Made by a program: the position numbers and the translations under genes. DNA of 10,859 nt from Frankiaceae bacterium. GTDB lineage: Bacteria; Actinomycetota; Actinomycetes; JAVEEJ01. How positions within the stretch are numbered: the first letter of the stretch is position 1; the number at the start of each line of letters is the position of its first letter. The stretch covers positions 1 through 10,859 of the forward strand of contig JAVEEJ010000289.1 of NCBI GenBank assembly GCA_030840515.1. Direction: 5' to 3'. Shown here piece by piece: positions 6,413-10,859 of this stretch. The notes under the pieces are model-generated. The model was not told where the DNA came from. It made no database searches and worked only from the letters and a program-made list of their open reading frames with translations.

Positions 6413-6421
6413 GCAGGGCGG
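6407..6421 (+). terminator. Possible terminator hairpin after rnpB
   Basis: CCGCCC, a GCA loop, then GGGCGG makes a six-pair GC stem at the 3' end of rnpB, with no U-tract after it. Its left arm shares bases 6407-6410 with the P1 helix, so the two structures compete. It could stop transcription or assist 3' processing, and lies about 28 bases before the stop of the convergent gene. No better terminator is seen up to 6449. Confidence 0.4.
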
Positions 6422-6449
6422 GCAGCCAGCACCGCCGCCTTGGGCTCCG

Positions 6450-9400
6450 TCAGTCCTGGGCCTGGAGTAGGGCGGCCCCTGGCTCCGCCCGTGGCGTGGG
6501 GACCCGGCGCAACCGCGACGAGCTGATCCACGCCGTCGCCTCGGGGGCAGGCATCGCGGGGGCGTAGCGGAAGCCCTGTCCCAGCCGGCAGCCGAGCGCG
6601 CGCACGGCCTGTTCCTCCTCGCGGGTCTCGATGCCCTCGGCGACGACATCAAGGCCGAGCCCGTGAGCCATGTCGACGAGTCCCTTCGCGAGTCGCGAGT
6701 CGCGCTCGTTCTGGGTGAGGCGGTTCACGTAGGACCGATCCATCTTCACCACGCGGACAGGGAAGTCGCGCAGGTGCGACAGCGAGGAATGGCCGGTGCC
6801 GAAGTCGTCGAGCGCGAGGTGCACACCCATCGCGTCGAGCTCACTCAACGCCGACCGGGCCGCTTCGCCGGCCAGCAGGGAGCGCTCGGTAATCTCGAGC
6901 ACCAGCTTGCCCGGCGGCAGCCCATGGCGGGTCAGCGACTCGCGCACGATGCCGGGCAGGGTGCCGGCCTCGAGCTGCGGGGCAGCCACGTTGACCCCGA
7001 TCTGCAGCTCGAAGCCTGCCGCGAGCCACGCGGCAGCCTGGCGGCACGCCTCGTTCAGCACCCAGGCGCCGAGGGTGAGGATGAGGCCGCTCTCCTCACT
7101 GGCGGGCACGAACTCGTCAGGGCTGATCCATCCCCGAGTCGGGTGCTGCCACCGGACGAGCGCCTCGAACCCGGCGATGCCGCCGTCGTCGAGCTTCATC
7201 ACGGGCTGGTAGTGCACGCCGAACTGCTCGTGGGCCAGCGCCTCCCGCAGCTCCAGGTCGATCGCCATGCGGTGCAGCAGCGCCGCGTGCATCGACGGTG
7301 CGAACACCTGGACGCGTCCCCGCCCGCCGCTCTTCGCCTCGTACATGGCGAGGTCTGCTTCGCGAAGGAGCTGCTCGACGTCCTTGCCCGGCTCAGCCAG
7401 CGCGATGCCGATGCTGCCGCTGATGTGCAGCGTCCGCCCTGCCACCCGCACGGGCTGGTTCAGCACGGCGAGCAAGCGCTCTGCCACGGTCACTGCGGCA
7501 GCCGCGTCCCTGACGTCGATGAGCAGCGCGGCGAACTCGTCGCCTCCGAGGCGTGCCAGCATGTCGCGCTCCGACAGGCAGTGCTGCAGCCGCTGCGACA
7601 CGACGCGCAGCAGCTCGTCACCTGTCGAGTGGCCGAACGTGTCGTTGACCGCCTTGAAGCCGTCGAGGTCGCAGAACAGGACGGCGGCGTCACGTGCGCG
7701 CCGCGCTCCCGTGAGCGACAGGTCTGCCTGACTCATGAACTTGTCACGGTTGGCGAGGCCGGTGAGCGCATCAGTGGTCGCCTGCACAAGCAGCTCGTCC
7801 TCGAGCTGCTTGCGCGCCGTGATGTCCGTGACCATCGTGAGTGAGCCCTCGAAGCGGCCTTCGCTGTCGAAGAGGGGCGTGGCCGAGACCCAGACGTGCA
7901 TGTCCGTGCCGTCCGGTCGGGAGTACTTCATCTCGTACTTCTCGCTGCCCTTGTGCCGCTCCTGGACCCGCTGCTCGCTCACGGCCTGCTGCATCTCGTC
8001 CAGGGACGGCGCGATCACGTCGAGCACGGGACGGCCGATGATCTCTTCCGCCGTCAGGCCGGTCATCTCCGCGGCGCGGTCGTTGATGAAGACCGTGACC
8101 GCGTCGGCGTTCACCAGCCAGATCCCGTCGCTGGACGCCTCGACAATGCGGCGGTGGCGGTCTTCCGACTCCGCGAGCGCGCGCTCGGCTGCCCTTCTCG
8201 CCGTGACGTCACGGGCCTGGACGACCATCGCACCCAGGAGCGGATCGTCCAGCCGGTTGGTGAGGTGGAGCTCGTAGTCGTGGGCCTCGTGGTTGACATC
8301 CGCCCACGCGAGGTCAAGGGAGGCCTTGCCCGTGTCCCTCGCTTGCGTGAACGCGAGGTCGAACTGGGCGCCCGGCGGAAGCGTTCGGGCGAGGTGCATG
8401 CCGATGAGGGCCTCCTCGTCGGCGACGAGTCGCCCGAGGGAGGGGCTTGCCCACGTGATGTGCCCTTCGGCATCCAGCAGCAGGGTGACGTCGCTCGACC
8501 CGTCGACGATCGCCTCGACGCGGCGCGATCGGCGCGCCATCTCGGCGAGCAGCGCGTTGTTCTCCAGCACGAGCAGCAGCTGGCGAACCATGACCAACCC
8601 GAGCATCCCGGTGCCCATCACGAGCTGGCGGGTGGACAGGTACGCGAGCCGGCTCACTCCGGCCCCGACGGCCGCGCACACCGGCAGGTAGGGAAGGAGC
8701 AGCAGGAAGCGACCGAGCGGGAGCGACGTCGCACGCGGCCGGCTTTCCGGCCGCTGGAGCCCGGCTCCGAGCGCGATGAGGCACAGGCCGGCAACCAGGC
8801 CGAGATCAAGCACATCGCCGGGTGTGTAGGCAGCGCGGGACTCGAGGATGTAGGTCGCCACGTTGCTCGCGGCCAGTCCCACCACGCCCAGGCCGACGGT
8901 CAGCAGCGGGAGCCGCTGGCGTCCAGGGAGCCTGACGGCGGCTGCGAGTACGGCGACCACGATGACCACGTCCGCGACCGGGTAGCCGGCCTGGACCAGG
9001 TCGGAGTCCCCGACCGTCGGGGGCAGCAGTGCTTGCAGCCCGACCCACCCGGCGAAGAACAGCGAGCTGCCGGTGATCGCACCGTCGAGCACGATGCGCA
9101 GTCGAGAGGCCCTCGCGTCCGGGGCCGAGGGGAAGCTCAGCGCGGCCACGACCGCCGCCACCGAGCTGAGCACGAAGAACAGGTCCGCGGGACCTGGGCG
9201 AGTGTGCTGGTCGAGTCCGAAGACGAGCAGGACGAGAACGACGTTGCCCACCGCCCAGGACGAGGCCGCGAGCGCGGCCCAGCGCCAGGCGCGCTCGGTC
9301 TCGCGGTCCCGACCGCGGGCACTCAGGCACAGCACCACAGCGAGGAGCGCAGCGGCTGTCTGGGCCAGATCACCCACCAGCTCGCGCGCGGGCTGGCCGC

Positions 9401-9497
9401 TGAAGGGATGCCACACGACGAGGCCGGCCAACGCGAGCGTGACCGCGAGCAAGCTCGAAGGCAGCAGCGGAGGCCGCGCTCTGCCCATCGCTCGCAC
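6450..9497 (-). CDS. Membrane PAS-PAS-GGDEF-EAL c-di-GMP enzyme
   Basis: A 1015-residue cyclic-di-GMP enzyme. Residues about 13-311 form some ten hydrophobic segments (for example 13-30, 42-60, 72-94, 136-160, 171-190, 197-217, 263-283, 290-311), an integral membrane sensor I cannot assign to a named MASE/MHYT type. PAS 1 is at about 325-435 and PAS 2 with its PAC segment at 445-565. The diguanylate cyclase domain (570-735) has intact GGDEF (651-655), but the inhibitory RxxD is SERD (642-645), lacking the Arg. The phosphodiesterase domain (745-990) has EAL (778-780), N836, ITE (869-871), DDFGTG (897-902), K918, AEGIET (953-958) and QGF (974-976), all expected for catalysis. I chose GTG 9497 because GGGAGGAT lies eight bases upstream; ATGs at 9488 and 9521 lack this. 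The layout resembles Streptomyces RmdA/RmdB. A STAS gene lies 112 bases upstream on the same strand. Confidence 0.93.
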   Translation of the reverse strand: MRAMGRARPPLLPSSLLAVTLALAGLVVWHPFSGQPARELVGDLAQTAAALLAVVLCLSARGRDRETERAWRWAALAASSWAVGNVVLVLLVFGLDQHTRPGPADLFFVLSSVAAVVAALSFPSAPDARASRLRIVLDGAITGSSLFFAGWVGLQALLPPTVGDSDLVQAGYPVADVVIVVAVLAAAVRLPGRQRLPLLTVGLGVVGLAASNVATYILESRAAYTPGDVLDLGLVAGLCLIALGAGLQRPESRPRATSLPLGRFLLLLPYLPVCAAVGAGVSRLAYLSTRQLVMGTGMLGLVMVRQLLLVLENNALLAEMARRSRRVEAIVDGSSDVTLLLDAEGHITWASPSLGRLVADEEALIGMHLARTLPPGAQFDLAFTQARDTGKASLDLAWADVNHEAHDYELHLTNRLDDPLLGAMVVQARDVTARRAAERALAESEDRHRRIVEASSDGIWLVNADAVTVFINDRAAEMTGLTAEEIIGRPVLDVIAPSLDEMQQAVSEQRVQERHKGSEKYEMKYSRPDGTDMHVWVSATPLFDSEGRFEGSLTMVTDITARKQLEDELLVQATTDALTGLANRDKFMSQADLSLTGARRARDAAVLFCDLDGFKAVNDTFGHSTGDELLRVVSQRLQHCLSERDMLARLGGDEFAALLIDVRDAAAAVTVAERLLAVLNQPVRVAGRTLHISGSIGIALAEPGKDVEQLLREADLAMYEAKSGGRGRVQVFAPSMHAALLHRMAIDLELREALAHEQFGVHYQPVMKLDDGGIAGFEALVRWQHPTRGWISPDEFVPASEESGLILTLGAWVLNEACRQAAAWLAAGFELQIGVNVAAPQLEAGTLPGIVRESLTRHGLPPGKLVLEITERSLLAGEAARSALSELDAMGVHLALDDFGTGHSSLSHLRDFPVRVVKMDRSYVNRLTQNERDSRLAKGLVDMAHGLGLDVVAEGIETREEEQAVRALGCRLGQGFRYAPAMPAPEATAWISSSRLRRVPTPRAEPGAALLQAQD

Positions 9498-9503
9498 TGC
9501 GAC

Positions 9504-9511
9504 ATCCTCCC
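9504..9511 (-). promoter_or_regulatory. Ribosome binding site that sets the GGDEF-EAL start
   Basis: On the minus strand GGGAGGAT, with the GGGAGG core ending eight bases before the GTG at 9497. The alternative upstream ATG at 9521 has no Shine-Dalgarno (it follows GATCGATAC), and the ATG at 9488 is 17 bases from this motif. The GTG is therefore the best-supported start. Confidence 0.6.
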
Positions 9512-9558
9512 TCTCTGTCATGTATCGATCACAATGAGCGACAGGAGGGCGGAGCGGC

Positions 9559-9598
9559 ACCCCCCGAGGAGGGGGTTTGGGGTGGTCCCAACGGACCA
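9559..9598. terminator. Two hairpins between the STAS and GGDEF-EAL genes
   Basis: Hairpin A pairs ACCCCC (9559-9564) with GGGGGT (9571-9576) around a 6-base loop. Hairpin B pairs TGGTCC (9583-9588) with GGACCA (9593-9598) around CAAC. In the direction of the minus-strand genes, B comes first and A follows after six bases; A is followed by GCCGC rather than a U-run. They may attenuate transcription into the downstream gene, end the STAS mRNA, or stabilise its 3' end. I do not see the conserved core of a GEMM c-di-GMP riboswitch. Confidence 0.45.
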
Positions 9599-9609
9599 GC
9601 CATAACGGT

Positions 9610-9921
9610 TCAGTCCTGGAGCAGCTGCCCCAAACCGGCGATCTCGAAGACTCTCCGGACATGCGGCGCGGCTCCGGCGACCTTCAGCTCCCCGCCGTGG
9701 CGGCGCTGAGCCCTGAGGCCTCCCGCGATGGCGCCCAGGCCGCTCGAGTCCACGAACGACACGTCGCTGAGGTCGATGACGAGCACGGCCGGCTCCGTCT
9801 CGCCCACCTGCTCGATGGCGGCACGCAGCTCTGCCGCACACGCAAGGTCCACCTCCCCGGAGACCACCACGGCAGGAGGTCCCTCGGAGCGAGTTCGGAT
9901 GTCGATCTGGGTGAACAGCAC
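9610..9921 (-). CDS. STAS-domain anti-sigma factor antagonist
   Basis: A 103-residue single STAS domain protein of the SpoIIAA/RsbV/BldG type. Such proteins bind an anti-sigma kinase and release its sigma factor; phosphorylation of a Ser in the DSSG loop switches this off. The diagnostic VSGEVDLACAAELRAAI (19-35) and VIDLSDVSFVDSSGLGAI (48-65) are present; the phospho-acceptor is S59 or S60, most likely the second Ser by comparison with SpoIIAA. The C-terminal LKVAGAAPHVRRVFEIAGL (79-97) is also typical. The GTG at 9921 is preceded by GAGAGG only four bases away, a moderate site, but it gives the full-length domain. No kinase gene is in the window, so its partner is elsewhere. It is the first gene of a possible two-gene unit with the c-di-GMP enzyme. 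Confidence 0.93.
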   Translation of the reverse strand: MLFTQIDIRTRSEGPPAVVVSGEVDLACAAELRAAIEQVGETEPAVLVIDLSDVSFVDSSGLGAIAGGLRAQRRHGGELKVAGAAPHVRRVFEIAGLGQLLQD

Positions 9922-10032
9922 CAGGCCTCTCGTCAGGTGGCCGTCCTACCACTCCGCGGTGGCGTCCGCCACGGTTGCCTGGGCTCGGCCGCACCGGGTG
10001 CGGGACCGGCCGCCACCGGGTAGGGCAGCACC

Positions 10033-10548
10033 ATGACCTCACTGACCGCGCCCTTGCGCTGGGCAGCACATCAGGAGCGCGAGTACGTCGGCGCCGGCCC
10101 GGAGCGCCCGTTGGGGTCCTTCGGGCTCCTCATGGCCGGATACGCGGGCTTCGCGGGGGCCGGGGCCCTGCTCATCCGCCGTAGCCGACCCGACTACTCG
10201 CGGCCGCGCTGGTCGGACCTGGCCCTCCTGGCAGTGGCAACCGCCAAGCTCTCGCGTCTCCTGGCCCGCGACCGCGTCACCAGCCCGCTGCGGGCCCCCT
10301 TCACCCAGTTCGAGGACTTCGCGACCGCCGATGAGGTGGAGGAGTCTCCGCGGGGCAGCGGCCTGCGCCGGGCGGTGGGGGAGCTGGTCACCTGTCCCTG
10401 GTGCCTGGCCCAGTGGGTGGCCACGGGGCTGGTGGTGTCGTCGGTGCTCGCGCCCCGCGCCACCCGGCTGACCTGTGCCGGTCTGGCCGTGGTGGCCGCG
10501 TCCGATGCCCTCGCCCACGGGATGGACCGACAGGCCAGCTCCGCCTGA
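10033..10548 (+). CDS. DUF1360 family membrane protein
   Basis: A 171-residue protein of the DUF1360 family, whose function is unknown (some members are linked to Bacillus sporulation). A hydrophobic segment lies at about 29-48 (FGLLMAGYAGFAGAGALLI), then the family block DLALLAVATAKLSRLLARDRVTSPLRAPFT (62-91), and the conserved GELVTCPWCLAQWV (116-129) with a CPWC pair (C121, C124). Two more hydrophobic segments (127-140, 146-160) follow. Predicted location is the cytoplasmic membrane. The CxxC could bind a metal or act as a thiol pair, which is inference. The ATG at 10033 has AGGG seven bases upstream, a weak Shine-Dalgarno. The gene diverges from the STAS gene across 111 bases and ends 15 bases before a strong hairpin. 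Confidence 0.9.
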   Translation: MTSLTAPLRWAAHQEREYVGAGPERPLGSFGLLMAGYAGFAGAGALLIRRSRPDYSRPRWSDLALLAVATAKLSRLLARDRVTSPLRAPFTQFEDFATADEVEESPRGSGLRRAVGELVTCPWCLAQWVATGLVVSSVLAPRATRLTCAGLAVVAASDALAHGMDRQASSA

Positions 10549-10563
10549 GCTCGCAGGCCCCGC

Positions 10564-10610
10564 ACGCGCTGAGGGCCGGCACCCGAGTGGGGTGCCGGCC
10601 CTCAGCGCGT
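10564..10610. terminator. 21-bp perfect hairpin between convergent genes
   Basis: The arm 10564-10584 (starting ACGCGCTGAGGG) is the exact reverse complement of 10590-10610, with loop GAGTG. It lies between the DUF1360 stop (10548) and the stop of the lysine-rich gene on the other strand (10649). No T-run follows on either strand. Long, GC-rich stems without U-tracts are common at actinobacterial convergent ends, so a two-way terminator is the best reading. Confidence 0.85.
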
Positions 10611-10648
10611 AAGCGAGGTGCCAGTCGGTGCTGGTTGCCTCGGGTCCG

Positions 10649-10859
10649 CTACTTCTTCGCCGCGCGCTTGGCGGTCGACTTCTTGGCCGTCCGCTTCGCC
10701 GGAGCCCGCTTCGCGGTCTTCTTGGCAGTCGACTTCTTGGCAGTCGACTTCTTGGCAGTCGACTTCTTCGCAGTCGACTTCTTGGCGGCCGACTTCTTCG
10801 CCGGAGCCCGCTTCGCGGTCTTCTTGGCAGTCGACTTCTTCGCGGTCTTCTTGGCGGCC
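10649..10859 (-). CDS. Lysine-rich repeat tail, probably HU-type nucleoid protein (C-terminal part)
   Basis: Only the last 69 residues are inside the window; the gene continues past the right edge. The visible part is nearly all Lys, Ala, Ser, Thr, Arg and Pro, built from KKSTA and KKTAKRAPA units and ending KRTAKKSTAKRAAKK. It resembles the histone H1-like tail of actinobacterial HU proteins (mycobacterial HupB, Streptomyces HupS), which binds and compacts DNA. The N-terminal HU fold is not seen, so other proteins with such tails (histone H1-like proteins, topoisomerase I or Ku C-termini) remain possible. The tail is encoded by 15-bp tandem repeats and a 45-bp direct repeat. Convergent with the DUF1360 gene across a strong hairpin. 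Confidence 0.7.
   Translation of the reverse strand, partial: AAKKTAKKSTAKKTAKRAPAKKSAAKKSTAKKSTAKKSTAKKSTAKKTAKRAPAKRTAKKSTAKRAAKK
10694..10840. repeat. 45-bp exact direct repeat flanking 15-bp tandem repeats
   Basis: Bases 10694-10738 recur exactly at 10796-10840, 102 bases (34 codons) apart. Between and overlapping them, 10722-10796 is five tandem 15-bp units of the type TTGGCAGTCGACTTC: three identical, the fourth with one change, the fifth with GGCGGCC in place of GGCAGTC. All lie in frame within the lysine-rich tail, so gain or loss of units keeps the frame. Confidence 0.9.

Noticed and set aside
9520..9535. CRP-like site (TGTGATCGATACA on the minus strand) upstream of the GGDEF-EAL gene
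   Set aside because: TGTGA is present but the second half-site TCACA is not, and the palindrome centres of the outer and inner parts do not coincide.
7896..9605. Long open frame on the plus strand opposite the GGDEF-EAL gene
   Set aside because: The product is a low-complexity mix of Arg, Gly, Glu and His with no domain. The minus strand across the same bases encodes clear PAS, GGDEF and EAL motifs, so the plus frame is a GC-rich shadow.
9522..9609. c-di-GMP riboswitch (GEMM) before the GGDEF-EAL gene
   Set aside because: Tempting by context, but the two hairpins are short and simple and I do not see the conserved GEMM-I core or its tetraloop/receptor layout.
9498..9662. Longer form of the GGDEF-EAL protein starting at 9662
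   Set aside because: The extra residues are basic and Pro-rich, run across two hairpins and through the end of the STAS gene, and have no Shine-Dalgarno. GTG 9497 has a strong one.
10722..10796. CRISPR-like or intergenic tandem repeat array
   Set aside because: The 15-bp units are in frame, have no spacers and encode the Lys/Ala/Ser/Thr tail of a protein, so they are coding repeats.

Overview
The window is GC-rich chromosomal DNA from an actinobacterium. The signs are the high GC content, the frequent GTG starts, an A-type RNase P RNA, a 67-residue-class cold shock protein, and the gene trio Nif3-like protein / C4 zinc-ribbon coiled-coil protein / RNase H-phosphatase fusion, in the order known from Mycobacterium tuberculosis (Rv2230c-Rv2229c-Rv2228c). 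A lysine-rich, histone-like tail at the right edge also fits. The genus cannot be fixed from the sequence alone. I see no mobile element, CRISPR array, tRNA or rRNA.

Layout. At the left edge a cold shock gene (minus, cut by the window) has an upstream region with a perfect palindrome. After a 229-base gap come a small unrecognised gene (plus, 417-674) and a probable operon on the plus strand: nif3-like (700-1851), zinc-ribbon protein (1865-2608) and rnhC (2605-3732). The last two overlap by 4 bases. The operon meets yaaA (minus, 3749-4501) tail to tail across a 20-bp tandem duplication. yaaA diverges from an RNB-family exoribonuclease (plus, 4569-5996) across a 67-bp gap holding an exact 11-bp inverted repeat. 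Each arm of the repeat is a -10-like element placed for leaderless transcription. The RNase P RNA gene rnpB (about 6017-6412) follows at once.

The second half is signalling. A 1015-residue membrane protein with two PAS domains, GGDEF and EAL (minus, 6450-9497) lies downstream of a STAS-domain anti-sigma factor antagonist gene (minus, 9610-9921), with two compact hairpins between them. Divergent from these is a DUF1360 membrane protein (plus, 10033-10548). A 21-bp perfect hairpin then separates it from the C-terminal end of a very lysine-rich protein, probably an HU-type nucleoid protein (minus, runs off the right edge).

The left two-thirds are mostly housekeeping RNA and stress functions: RNA chaperone, RNase H, exoribonuclease, RNase P and peroxide defence. 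The right third is c-di-GMP and partner-switch signalling. No wholly new system is evident. The most distinctive signals are the repeated TANNNT-N6-GTG leaderless starts, the mirrored promoter pair, the D-to-Q change in the RNB active-site cluster, the degenerate GGDEF inhibitory site and the repeat-built lysine tail.
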